A stretch of DNA of 64,000 nt from JABDEZ01 sp965276955 (GTDB lineage: Bacteria > Bacteroidota > Bacteroidia > Chitinophagales > Chitinophagaceae), in contig CBDIBP010000031.1 of NCBI GenBank assembly GCA_965276955.1, positions 62,001-126,000 of the forward strand. Reading direction: 5' to 3'. Shown here in pieces: positions 52,701 to 59,834 of this stretch. Position numbers and translations under genes: made by a program. A model generated the notes under the pieces. The model did not search any database and was not told the origin of the DNA. It worked only from the letters and a program-made list of their open reading frames with translations. Numbering within the stretch: the stretch's first letter is position 1; each line of letters begins with the position of its first letter.

Positions 52701-54152
52701 TGCAGTAAGGTTAACACCAGACACCTGGTAAGGAGAGCCGCCTGAAGGAGAACCGAGGTATTGGGTAAGAATGCCCGGTGCACCTGTAACCGTGATAGTA
52801 GGCGCACTTGAAATCACCACTACATCACTGCTATCTGCATTGAGGCCAGACTTGGTAGCCTTTACATAATAGTAATAAACACCGCCTTGAGGAGGTATAG
52901 GGTCGGTAGCGGTAAAGTTTACGTTGGTATCATTGGCAGAAGTAATAGTAGTAGCTGCCAGTGGTGAAAAGTGCACGCTATCTGTAGAGCGGTAAAGCGT
53001 GTAGGTAATACCTGTCATAGGCCATGCAATGTTCCAGCTGAAAGTTGATGACACAGCGCCTTTGATGCCTGCAAAGTTAGACACAGCAATATCTGGCGTG
53101 AAAGCGCCACAACCAATAACAGGGCATGGATCCCAGCCACTGAAAATAGTTGCAGTAGGCTGCAAGTATGGCGCTGCTGTAGTACTATTAAGCTGCTGAG
53201 ACCAGGTAACGCGTCCTGCAACGTTGGTAAAGGTACCATCAAAGTTCTTGCTTTGGTATTCAGCATCAGTGATCTTTGTGGTGTCTGTACCGGCATCCCA
53301 TATCACCCAACCTGCAGGCAGTATATGTGCACCCAGTGTGCAATTGATGTACGCTACCTTGTTATTGGCCTGCGGGGTGGATGAGGTAGGTGTAAAACCT
53401 GTAGAGTTCTGCCATGGCCGCCCTAAATAGTAGCCCGTGCCTAAAGTATTTGCCGGCAGTATACAATTTCGGAATATATATCCAAAAGACTGGCCTGCAG
53501 TAGTGTTTGCCGCAGTGGTGTATGAAACACCGTTGGTAGTGCGGGTTTTGGCATAAATGACGCAAGAGTCAAAAATATCTATAGAGCTGCCAAAGATGAA
53601 ATCTATATTACCATCTATGTAGCAGTTGCGAAAATAGTGACGGGGATTGCCCGCACCTTTTGTATACATGGTATCCTGGTTGCCCATGAAGCGGCAGTTC
53701 TTAAATGCCACCCTATCGGCATTTATCTCTATAGCTACTGCCTGACTACCATCGCCGTACGAATTGCGCACTGTGATGTTCATCATAGAGCAGTCGTTGG
53801 CATTAATGGTGACCGTAGCAGAACCTGCCGTACCGAGTGCGGCGCCATTTACAACAGTAATAGCACTATTGTTGTACTGGATGATGGTATTGGCCACACT
53901 CTGACCTACTAACTGAATGAATGGCTTAGTGGATGGGATATTGACCACCTCGTTATACTTGCCATTCTTTATGTAAATGACCCAAGTGGTGGTGGCACCT
54001 GCCGGTGCGGCGTTAATAGCTGCCTGCACACTGGTATAGTTGCCCGACCCATCGAGAGCAACCACTGCATTCTGGCCAAAAGCCCGTGCCGTGCAGAAGA
54101 ATAAAATAGCAAAGCAGAGCAACAGCTTTGAAAATGATAAAGAATTTTTCAT
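49716..54152 (-). CDS. Giant secreted pectinesterase-like protein with duplicated modules, Ig-like repeats and T9SS domain
   Basis: From the ATG at 54152 the product is 1478 residues with a signal peptide (LLLCFAILFFCTARAFGQ). Residues of about 28-345 are a right-handed beta-helix pectin methylesterase domain. Its active-site region has GNQDTMY (Asp160), GNIDFIFG (Asp184) and LGRPWQNS (Arg). A fibronectin-like region follows, then two near-identical modules of about 200 residues beginning LEEWPFTTNALDSVGVRNIG and LEEWPFTTNNQDSAAVRAVG. Several PKD/Ig-like repeats (CAGNTVLLNASTGTGYAYQW and relatives) come next. The end IKLYPNPAAETIYIDAPV with NGLYMIMIYD is a T9SS type A domain. It should demethylesterify pectin outside the cell. 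The start at 54152 gives the signal peptide. Confidence 0.9.
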   Translation of the reverse strand: MKNSLSFSKLLLCFAILFFCTARAFGQNAVVALDGSGNYTSVQAAINAAPAGATTTWVIYIKNGKYNEVVNIPSTKPFIQLVGQSVANTIIQYNNSAITVVNGAALGTAGSATVTINANDCSMMNITVRNSYGDGSQAVAIEINADRVAFKNCRFMGNQDTMYTKGAGNPRHYFRNCYIDGNIDFIFGSSIDIFDSCVIYAKTRTTNGVSYTTAANTTAGQSFGYIFRNCILPANTLGTGYYLGRPWQNSTGFTPTSSTPQANNKVAYINCTLGAHILPAGWVIWDAGTDTTKITDAEYQSKNFDGTFTNVAGRVTWSQQLNSTTAAPYLQPTATIFSGWDPCPVIGCGAFTPDIAVSNFAGIKGAVSSTFSWNIAWPMTGITYTLYRSTDSVHFSPLAATTITSANDTNVNFTATDPIPPQGGVYYYYVKATKSGLNADSSDVVVISSAPTITVTGAPGILTQYLGSPSGGSPYQVSGVNLTAGVVITPPVNFEVSADGGITWYTNASPLTLPQTAGVLATTTVYARLNASANGTYGGQIAHTTVGGYPKFDTVSGTTSPQPAYTETILEEWPFTTNALDSVGVRNIGILPTVPTMQHMYLSNGTTVAAIPAYSPTYGEAFGAGNATGDGTWGTAAGGPGGTLNRNIYQQFKITSAPNFTARVDSFILNAAFYNTSSNTSMMVVYSKSNFVSDSTNVYGYGFLTANGTTNIPPAADIQLPNQTGPTANWRLGLVGGGSGVSLNPGDTLTIRVYFTCGSSSPGRYAEVLNVIAKGFTTQLPHVLEEWPFTTNNQDSAAVRAVGVTPTVPTLSNLYLSTATTPAAYSPAFGEALSAGTITPGTGGNGYWSAATGGPAGNLTRTVYQQFTLTPTAGYTMRVDSLILNAGFYGTSSATTMMVVYSKSNFVSDSTNIYGYGFLTNNNGSNPPPAGDIFLPTSQTSSNSLNWRLGLLSTPTGITITPGQTVTFRVYFTCSSSSSGKYAILENVYAKGITTPLPCPTQPAPIVAANTSICAGQTNAIYSVPNDPTVNSYTWSYSGSGATFTSTTDSVSVNFANTASSGFISVVANATCGISTPSSLAVIVTPLPTNVVTTAGNVTSACAGNTVLLNASTGTGYAYQWENNGVNISGATNATYAASATGNYSVKITGSGCSDSSTSTAITISNPPTPVITTPGSVTTFCPGQSIVLTTPATTGYSYQWQLGGTNVSDTLNTDTVTAGGSYTVKITAPGGCSATSTATTIIAAAAPVANIANTGSLSACAGNSVALATGSSFSSYQWLNGGATIPGATTNTYGANTTGQYSVIVTNASGCIDTATSVTVTIHALPVPVVTETTHILSTASGYTTYAWSYNGSSIASTNFDTLSIYRGNGSYTVTVTDTNGCTGTSASFTVSDVSVSSVTALGNAIKLYPNPAAETIYIDAPVKVNVTIAGSDGRQIMHAENAKSMNIGNLANGLYMIMIYDANNNLIKTDKLVKSN

Positions 54153-54392
54153 ACTACATTTTATATTTATAATAAAACAAATGCGAACACCTGAGTGAGG
54201 GTTCACTCACTTTTGTATTCTCAAATTTATGGATGATAGTCATATGTAAACACATAGCTTATACTGTTTATTTACGCAATCGTTACCATTTATTTATAAT
54301 AATAAAATAAAAATATAATACTCTTGTAGCAGATAGCCTTAAATGTATCTATGAGAGAATTATTTGTACATGAAATATTGTTTCCTCATATA

Positions 54393-54423
54393 CAAAAAAA
54401 TGTCCCACAAAAGTGTGGGACAT
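54393..54423 (-). terminator. Terminator after ridA
   Basis: A perfect 10-bp stem (ATGTCCCACA / TGTGGGACAT, loop AAAG) is followed on the minus strand by TTTTTTTGTATATG. The remainder of the 54153-54392 gap is A/T-rich with no gene. Confidence 0.85.
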
Positions 54424-54450
54424 TAAGCAGACAACGCATTATCAATACAA

Positions 54451-54828
54451 TTACAATACAGCTGTAACAGATATCTCTACATTCACACCCTTAGGCAGGC
54501 CAGAAACTTGCACGGTTTCGCGTGCAGGTGCGTTCTCACCAAAATATTGGCCATAGACCTCATTCACCTGAGCGAACTTCCCCATATCTATCAGGAAAAT
54601 AGTTGTTTTAACTACATGGTCAAAAGTGATGCCCGCCTCTGTAAGCACAGCATTTATATTTTCCATCACCAGCTTAGTTTCAGTCTGTATATCACCAGTG
54701 CTCAGTTGGCCTGTAGCAGGGTCTAACGCTATTTGCCCGGAAACAAATAAAAAGCCACCAGCAGCAACTGCCTGGTTATATGGCCCTATAGGTGCAGGTG
54801 CATTTTGGGTACGAATGATCTTTTTCAT
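54451..54828 (-). CDS. RidA-family enamine/imine deaminase
   Basis: From the ATG at 54828 the product is 125 residues. It opens with the family MKKIIRTQNAPAPIGPYNQAV. The YGQYFGENAPARETVQVSGLPKG block contains the Arg (in ARETV) that binds substrate carboxylates in active RidA proteins. It hydrolyses reactive 2-aminoacrylate-type enamines released by PLP enzymes, protecting the cell. A longer frame from 54861 adds residues outside the family. It is divergent from tsaB with a 40-bp spacer. Confidence 0.93.
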   Translation of the reverse strand: MKKIIRTQNAPAPIGPYNQAVAAGGFLFVSGQIALDPATGQLSTGDIQTETKLVMENINAVLTEAGITFDHVVKTTIFLIDMGKFAQVNEVYGQYFGENAPARETVQVSGLPKGVNVEISVTAVL

Positions 54829-54848
54829 AGTGCAAAAGTAATGCTGCT

Positions 54849-54856
54849 TACCTTTG
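54849..54856 (+). promoter_or_regulatory. -7 element of the tsaB promoter
   Basis: TACCTTTG matches TAnnTTTG, 12 bp before the ATG at 54869. A -33 TTG is not obvious because the region is shared with the ridA start. Confidence 0.4.
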
Positions 54857-54868
54857 CACACAATTATT

Positions 54869-55528
54869 ATGAGTTACATTTTACACATAGACACATCGGG
54901 CAGCGAAGGCAGCATCGCAATAGCCTGCAACGGCGCCATACTTGCCATAGAGACCACAAATGACAGCCGCAACCAGGCCGCGGCAATAAATAATATGATA
55001 ACAGCTGCATTGAGCACAGCAGCTATAGTGCCGGGCCAGCTGGATGCCATTGCTGTGTGCGGGGGGCCAGGTAGTTATACCGGCCTGCGTATAGGTATGG
55101 CCACTGCCAAAGGGCTTTGCTATGCATTGGATATACCTTTGCTTGCGGATAATAAACTCGCCCTGCTATTGGGTAGTAAACAACAACAGTATCAGGATAA
55201 ATATAGCCAGTACACCACCCTGCTGGTGGCCCGGGAAAAAGAATATTTTATAGCCGCAACAGATGCTGGAGCGAACTTTACCATACCCTCGCAGCATATA
55301 TTAGAAAAAGATATAAATAAACTGGTGAATAATAGCTATCTGATCACCAATGCAGATGAAGCACAATTGGCAAATATATTGGCGGAAGGTGCCATTATCG
55401 ATCATGATATCAGCATTGACTTTCCTTATTGGGCTACATTAGCTCAAAATGAATTCAATGAAGGAAAATTTGTAAATATGGCTACTGCAGCACCATTTTA
55501 CCTAAAAGAAGTTTACACTCATAAGTGA
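54869..55528 (+). CDS. tsaB: tRNA threonylcarbamoyladenosine biosynthesis protein TsaB
   Basis: From the ATG at 54869 the protein is 219 residues. It has the ASKHA-fold start ILHIDTSGSEGSIAIACNG, the SRNQAAAINNMI segment and the core AVCGGPGSYTGLRIGMATAKG that defines TsaB. It pairs with TsaD and TsaE to make the t6A37 modification of ANN-reading tRNAs. The other Tsa genes are elsewhere. A shorter C-terminal region than in the enterobacterial protein is common in this phylum. It is followed by a 197-bp gap containing the promoter of the next gene. Confidence 0.93.
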   Translation: MSYILHIDTSGSEGSIAIACNGAILAIETTNDSRNQAAAINNMITAALSTAAIVPGQLDAIAVCGGPGSYTGLRIGMATAKGLCYALDIPLLADNKLALLLGSKQQQYQDKYSQYTTLLVAREKEYFIAATDAGANFTIPSQHILEKDINKLVNNSYLITNADEAQLANILAEGAIIDHDISIDFPYWATLAQNEFNEGKFVNMATAAPFYLKEVYTHK

Positions 55529-55611
55529 TTGTATTTCAATCACTTAATTCATTTATATTGATAAATTTTATCACTTTTAACGTCAAATTAACAGTTTTAC
55601 TAAATATGTTC

Positions 55612-55642
55612 TTGATTCATATCTCCATATTAGGTATGTTTG
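55612..55642 (+). promoter_or_regulatory. Promoter of the ArsR-family gene
   Basis: TTG at 55612-55614 and TATGTTTG at 55635-55642, 20 nt apart, match the TTG/TAnnTTTG consensus. The predicted leader of about 75 nt is much longer than for neighbouring genes and could carry post-transcriptional control. Confidence 0.55.
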
Positions 55643-55725
55643 CATTGTGTATATGTAGTTTCTACTACAAATAGCACAGAAAGCAAGCAAACAATATCAT
55701 TTTAACAACAGAAAAAAGTAAATTA

Positions 55726-56088
55726 ATGGAAACAACTGTGTCAGCCAACACACTGGTGATTCGTAAAAACGAAGGAGCTAGCGATCAGATCAAGTTAGAC
55801 TATGTAGCTGTAAAGAATGCGGCTATGACGTTAAGGGCAATTAATCACAAACTTCGCCAGCAGATAGTAAAACTGCTTGAAGAAAACAAACGCATGAATG
55901 TTACTGACATTTATGTAAAATTACGTTTAGAGCAGTCTGTAGCATCACAACATCTTGCTATACTGCGTCGTGCAAACATCGTTATCACTGAACGTGACGG
56001 TAAATTCATTCACTACGCATTGAACCATGCGCGTATAGCATCAGTTGCCAAGTTCGTAATGGAACTGGTAAATTCTGATGAAGGTTAA
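55726..56088 (+). CDS. ArsR/SmtB-type winged-helix transcriptional regulator
   Basis: The 120-residue protein has a 35-residue N-terminal extension and an ArsR winged helix: MTLRAINHKLRQQIVKLLEE, then NVTDIYVKLRLEQSVASQHL (recognition helix) and the wing IVITERDGKFIHYALN. No Cys pair or His/Asp metal site is visible, so it probably senses something other than metals or responds to redox or partner proteins. Its own strong promoter suggests high expression. Nothing downstream is obviously its target. Confidence 0.85.
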   Translation: METTVSANTLVIRKNEGASDQIKLDYVAVKNAAMTLRAINHKLRQQIVKLLEENKRMNVTDIYVKLRLEQSVASQHLAILRRANIVITERDGKFIHYALNHARIASVAKFVMELVNSDEG

Positions 56089-56110
56089 TTCCATCTATCT
56101 CAGAACTTTG

Positions 56111-56150
56111 AAGAATGGCTTGCATGTTAACATGCAAGCCATTCTTCTTT
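56111..56150. terminator. Bidirectional terminator
   Basis: A perfect 16-bp stem (AAGAATGGCTTGCATG / CATGCAAGCCATTCTT) with a TTAA loop is followed by CTTTTTAT. It separates the convergent regulator and gamma-carbonic-anhydrase-like genes. Confidence 0.88.
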
Positions 56151-56161
56151 TTATCAGACCT

Positions 56162-56761
56162 TTATTTACTTTCTTTTATCTGGTTCCAGGTTGTGTAGAG
56201 GCTTTCCTGGGCCGGCCGGTCGGCAGGCATCTCAAAGAGGGGCTGGCAGGCCACCAGGCTATCGTAGCAGTCTTTAGGGAGTGACTGGTATAGCTGGGTG
56301 CCTTTTGTTTTCCACGCTATCATTTCGTCGCTCACCTCTTTTATTATCTTGTATGGGTTGCCTACTACCAGTGAGCGGCGTGGTATCTTACTATTGGCAT
56401 TAATGAAAGAGAGTGCGCCAATGATGCATTCGTCCCCGATCTCTACTTCATCCATAATAACGCTATTCATGCCCACCATTACATTGCGGCCTATGATGCC
56501 GCCATGCACTATAGCGCCGTGGCCTATATGAGCCCCTTCCTTCAGCAATACGGTAACACCTGGGAACATATGTATAGTGCAGTTCTCCTGCACGTTGCAG
56601 CCGTCTTCTATCACTATACCACCCCAGTCGCCACGGAGGGCTGCACCGGGGCCTATATATACATCTTTGCCAATAATTACATTGCCTGTAACGGCAGCCT
56701 GTGGATGCACAAATGCAGTAGGATGAACAACAGGTATGAAACCTTTGAAGGAGTAGAACAT
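56162..56761 (-). CDS. Gamma-carbonic-anhydrase-like hexapeptide-repeat protein (PaaY/YrdA type)
   Basis: The 199-residue protein is a left-handed beta-helix trimer subunit with repeats such as VIIGKDVYIGPGAALRGD and IVIEDGCNVQENCTIHMFPG. The possible metal histidines are in IHMFPG and HIGHGAIVHG, as in the PaaY/CaiE/YrdA group. Some relatives are zinc or iron carbonic anhydrases, others act on CoA thioesters, so the reaction is uncertain. The final 45 residues form a helical tail. It is the last gene of the rpmH-rnpA-yidD run, 65 bp after yidD. Confidence 0.88.
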   Translation of the reverse strand: MFYSFKGFIPVVHPTAFVHPQAAVTGNVIIGKDVYIGPGAALRGDWGGIVIEDGCNVQENCTIHMFPGVTVLLKEGAHIGHGAIVHGGIIGRNVMVGMNSVIMDEVEIGDECIIGALSFINANSKIPRRSLVVGNPYKIIKEVSDEMIAWKTKGTQLYQSLPKDCYDSLVACQPLFEMPADRPAQESLYTTWNQIKESK

Positions 56762-56826
56762 AAGTTAAGAATAAGGATTACAAATGTAAAGAGTATCTAA
56801 AGACATTACAATGCCAAAAGACAAGC

Positions 56827-57048
56827 CTATGGTACAGGATCGTACCCGTGACCACCCCAAGGATTGCAGGAAAGAAAACGTTTGAAGGTGAGCCAGCCGC
56901 CTTTGAGCGGTCCATATTTTTTTATGGCCTCAACACCATACTGACTGCAGGATGGCGTGTAGCGGCATTTGGCCCCAAGCAATGGCGAAATGGTGGCCTG
57001 ATACACATGTATGAAACCAATGAAGATAGCAGACAGTACTTTACGCAT
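56827..57048 (-). CDS. yidD: Membrane protein insertion efficiency factor YidD
   Basis: The 73-residue protein has the complete YidD signature: FIGFIHVYQATISPLLGAKC, YTPSCSQYGVEAIKKYG and FKRFLSCNPWGGHGYDPVP. It helps YidC insert membrane proteins. The start overlaps the rnpA stop by 8 bp, showing tight coupling. YidC, which often follows, is absent here. Confidence 0.95.
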   Translation of the reverse strand: MRKVLSAIFIGFIHVYQATISPLLGAKCRYTPSCSQYGVEAIKKYGPLKGGWLTFKRFLSCNPWGGHGYDPVP

Positions 57049-57436
57049 CTGGTGGTTGTGGCAGTGTTTCTTTTAGCTTGTTGAGGCCTTTTACTACCAA
57101 TGGTTCTACCAAGGTGTATTCGGGCATTTTATTGTCTGTAAAGATAAGGAAGATATGTAGTTGCAGGTGCGGTGGTATGTGCGCATACAGTATGTGCTTG
57201 TGCAGCCGCCAGCTCTCGAAGAGCAGCCTGCGTACCCTGTGGCGGTGTACCGAACTACGAAATTTCTTTTTGGGTATGGAGAAGCCTACCCGCGATGGGG
57301 ATATATCGGCTGTGCGCGGCACCCATTTGTACATGAACCTGACCGGAAAAAAAGAAAACGCTTTCCCGGTCAGGAAAAGCGTATCAATATGTTGCTCGCG
57401 TTTCAGCCGCTCGTCTGCTGTGAAAGTATAACGAAT
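57041..57436 (-). CDS. rnpA: Ribonuclease P protein component, with apparent ATT start
   Basis: The protein subunit of RNase P helps the catalytic RNA bind pre-tRNA. The conserved RNR-type helix is VGFSIPKKKFRSSVHRHRVR followed by RLLFESWRLHK. If translation began at the first ATG (57334) the product would be 97 residues. It would lack the N-terminal helix YTFTADERLKREQHIDTLFL, which is clearly in frame upstream. The frame is open back to a stop near 57451, with no ATG, GTG or TTG. The ATT at 57436 (ATT CGT TAT ACT) gives a normal 131-residue protein. Its start lies 25 bp after the rpmH stop, and its stop overlaps yidD. Confidence 0.88.
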   Translation of the reverse strand: MRYTFTADERLKREQHIDTLFLTGKAFSFFPVRFMYKWVPRTADISPSRVGFSIPKKKFRSSVHRHRVRRLLFESWRLHKHILYAHIPPHLQLHIFLIFTDNKMPEYTLVEPLVVKGLNKLKETLPQPPDA

Positions 57437-57461
57437 GGCTAAAAAGTTTTAATAGTAAAGA

Positions 57462-57617
57462 TTATTTCAGGCGGCTTTCGTCTGATACGGTCAGCTTGTG
57501 ACGACCTTTAGCACGACGGCTGGCCAAAACCCTGCGGCCATTTGCAGATTCCATACGCTTACGGAAACCATGAACAGTTTTGCGGCTTTTACGATGCGGT
57601 TGATATGTACGTTTCAT
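57462..57617 (-). CDS. rpmH: 50S ribosomal protein L34
   Basis: A 51-residue basic protein, MKRTYQPHRKSRKTVHGFRK to the end SDESRLK. It contains the L34 core TVHGFRKRMESANGRRVLAS and the basic RRAKGRHKL. It is the first gene of rpmH-rnpA-yidD, the usual order near the replication origin in many bacteria. Upstream, TACCTTCG on the minus strand (57664-57671) is one base from a -7 box. Confidence 0.96.
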   Translation of the reverse strand: MKRTYQPHRKSRKTVHGFRKRMESANGRRVLASRRAKGRHKLTVSDESRLK

Positions 57618-57728
57618 AATAGTATATTTTGCCCTTTTACAAGGGGAATAATTAAATGGAGTGCGAAGGTAAGTAAATAAATTAAATAGCCAACCAAAAT
57701 TGCAGAAAATAATTTTGGAGCCTTATAG

Positions 57729-58499
57729 CTATGCTACCACATTTTGCCGGGCCCCGCCCTGCTTGGTGGCGGCGCAAAGTTCTTTTATCAGCAATGGATC
57801 GCGCTCTATAGCATTGCCCACCACTACCACATTGGCCCCTGCCTGGCAATTGGCAAATACCTTTTCGGGGGTGTGTATACCACCACCTACAATAAGCGGT
57901 ATGTCTGTATGCGAACTTACTTTTCTTATCATATCGACCGATACGGGATGCTTTGCGCCACTGCCGGCATCCATATACAGCACATGCTTGCCCTGCATCT
58001 CGGCCGCCCAGGCAGTACATAAAGCTATCTCTGGTTTATTGGCAGGTATTGGTGTGGCATTGCTCATGTACGATACCGTGGTAGGTACCCCACCATCTAT
58101 GATCATGTAGCCTGTAGATATCACTTCCAGCCCGCTGGCCTTCACCACCGGGGCCGATACTACATGCTGCCCGATAAGTAACTCAGCATTGCGGCCCGAT
58201 ATAACGGATAAGTACAAAAGTGCATCGGCATAAGGTGTTACCTGTGCGGGACTGCCCGGGAACAAGACCACCGGAATATCGCTCTCGGCTTTGAAACTTT
58301 GTATGGAAGCATCCAGCTGGTGGGCCATAAGCAAGCTGCCACCAATGAACAGAAAATCTACACCTGCATCATTGCACAACTCGGCCAGGTAGCGCATATC
58401 GTTGGGTGATATCTTATCAGGATCGGCCAGCACAGCAAATGCACTGGTCGCTTTTTTCTTTAGTTCGCAAAGACCCTTATATACCTTCCCTGTAGCCAT
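57729..58499 (-). CDS. Geranylgeranylglyceryl/heptaprenylglyceryl phosphate synthase (PcrB/GGGPS family)
   Basis: The 256-residue TIM-barrel prenyltransferase joins glycerol 1-phosphate to a polyprenyl diphosphate. Family features are FAVLADPDKISPND near the start, the barrel strand VDFLFIGGSLL, FPGSPAQVTPYADALLYLSV, and STGYMIIDGGVPTTVSYMS. The phosphate-binding loops are LYMDAGSGAKHPVS, LIVGGGIHTPEKV and GANVVVVGNAIERD. Archaea use it for ether lipids; Bacteroidota encode a related group whose product is less clear. It is monocistronic, upstream of rpmH on the same strand. Confidence 0.93.
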   Translation of the reverse strand: MATGKVYKGLCELKKKATSAFAVLADPDKISPNDMRYLAELCNDAGVDFLFIGGSLLMAHQLDASIQSFKAESDIPVVLFPGSPAQVTPYADALLYLSVISGRNAELLIGQHVVSAPVVKASGLEVISTGYMIIDGGVPTTVSYMSNATPIPANKPEIALCTAWAAEMQGKHVLYMDAGSGAKHPVSVDMIRKVSSHTDIPLIVGGGIHTPEKVFANCQAGANVVVVGNAIERDPLLIKELCAATKQGGARQNVVA

Positions 58500-58532
58500 A
58501 ACGCGTTGTTGCCCTGCAAAAATGCACTCTTT

Positions 58533-58985
58533 TTACGAGGTTTTGTTGTTTTTTAACTGATCACGGATCTCCATCAATAATTTATCTGTGGACGAGATAG
58601 CAGGTGGTGGTGCCACAGCCGCTTCTTTATCCATCCGTTTTTTCATGTTTGCCAGCAGTTGTATAAAAAGAAATATACTAAATGCAATAATGAGGAAATT
58701 AACAATGGTCTGTATAAAATCGCCATAGGCAAACACATTGGCACCAGCAGTTTTGGCCTCTGCCAACGATTTGAACTTCACTGCACCGTCCTTACCGGGT
58801 TTCAGAACCACATATTTATCTGTGAAACTTTCACCCGTACCTATCATACCTACCAGGGGCATGATGAGGTCATCGACCAATGCAGTAACTATTTTACCAA
58901 AAGCACCGCCGATAATAACACCGACCGCCAGATCCATTACATTCCCTTTAATTGCGAAAGCTTTAAAATCTTTTATGAAACCCAT
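58533..58985 (-). CDS. mscL: Large-conductance mechanosensitive channel
   Basis: From the ATG at 58985 the protein is 150 residues. MGFIKDFKAFAIKGNVMDLA followed by VGVIIGGAFGKIVTALVDDL is the MscL N-terminal helix and pore-lining TM1. TM2 is DFIQTIVNFLIIAFSIFLFI, and the C-terminal helix (SSTDKLLMEIRDQLKN) is the cytoplasmic bundle. It opens under membrane tension to relieve hypo-osmotic shock. A longer frame from 59066 is outside the family. Confidence 0.94.
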   Translation of the reverse strand: MGFIKDFKAFAIKGNVMDLAVGVIIGGAFGKIVTALVDDLIMPLVGMIGTGESFTDKYVVLKPGKDGAVKFKSLAEAKTAGANVFAYGDFIQTIVNFLIIAFSIFLFIQLLANMKKRMDKEAAVAPPPAISSTDKLLMEIRDQLKNNKTS

Positions 58986-59163
58986 AATGATGATTTTGGC
59001 GGTAAACTTAATAAACATTCCGTTATCGAGTAAGAGCAGGTGGCCAATGTGTTTCAATTTTAGCATTTATTAGTATAACAAACAGTGCATATATTTTTCT
59101 CCAGCTTATCGGTCTTTGTTGCAACTATATGTGGTTTTTAAGAGAGAATAGAAATAAATTATA

Positions 59164-59195
59164 ATGGAAACGATTATTGTATAAAATGTTTCCAT
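59164..59195. promoter_or_regulatory. Candidate TetR operator
   Basis: A perfect inverted repeat of 8-bp arms (ATGGAAAC / GTTTCCAT) with a 16-bp spacer lies 17 bp before the ATG of the TetR gene. It touches the -7 box. Its position suits autorepression of the whole efflux operon. Confidence 0.55.
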
Positions 59196-59202
59196 AGTTT
59201 TG
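59195..59202 (+). promoter_or_regulatory. -7 element of the efflux operon promoter
   Basis: TAGTTTTG matches TAnnTTTG; its first base is the last base of the inverted repeat. The predicted start is near 59209, just before ATG 59212. Confidence 0.45.
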
Positions 59203-59211
59203 CGTGGCGTT

Positions 59212-59826
59212 ATGGGACCATTAGCTAAAATAATAGGGTGTGCATCTGAATTGTTTAAACAATATGGGTTTAAAACAATTACTATGGATGATATAGCACG
59301 TGGGGCCGGCATATCGAAAAAAACGCTGTACCAGCACTTTGCAAATAAGGACGAAGTAGTGCATGAGGCGGTAGTGAGTTATGACGATGACATGAAGAAT
59401 AGGTGCAGCATCATGATAGACGAATCGAAAGATGCTGTTGAGGCCATGGTAAAAATGATGGTGATGATGGACAGTAAGTTCAAAGAGATAAACCCGATGG
59501 CCATGTTCGAACTGCGTCGTTTTTACCCGGACACCTACAAATTGTTCAAAGAACGACTGGACAAAGATGATGTGGGGATGACACGGGATATGATAAGCCG
59601 GGGAATGAAAGAAGGCCTTTTTCGTGCAGAGATAAATGCAGACCTGATGGCGCGGCTAAGATTGGAAACATCACTTATGATACTGCAGCCCAACCTGCTG
59701 GTGAATGAGCGCAACGACCTGCTCTCTGTAAGCCTGGAAATAACAGAACATTTCTTGTACGGCATTATGACTCAAAAAGGCGAACAATTATACCGCGAAT
59801 ACAAAACAATATATTTAAGCAAATAG
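59212..59826 (+). CDS. TetR/AcrR-family transcriptional regulator
   Basis: From the ATG at 59212 the protein is 204 residues. The N-terminal helix-turn-helix is typical (FKQYGFKTITMDDIARGAGI, then SKKTLYQHFANKDEVVHEAV). The remaining residues are the helical ligand-binding domain with no recognisable specificity. It starts an operon with TolC, adaptor and RND genes, so it likely represses them through the inverted repeat at 59164-59195. An upstream TTG at 59202 is an alternative start but would fall inside the promoter. Confidence 0.92.
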   Translation: MGPLAKIIGCASELFKQYGFKTITMDDIARGAGISKKTLYQHFANKDEVVHEAVVSYDDDMKNRCSIMIDESKDAVEAMVKMMVMMDSKFKEINPMAMFELRRFYPDTYKLFKERLDKDDVGMTRDMISRGMKEGLFRAEINADLMARLRLETSLMILQPNLLVNERNDLLSVSLEITEHFLYGIMTQKGEQLYREYKTIYLSK

Positions 59827-59834
59827 CAACAAAC

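Noticed and set aside
56848..57442. Short plus-strand frames opposite yidD and rnpA
   Set aside because: They are shadows of the well-defined minus-strand genes.
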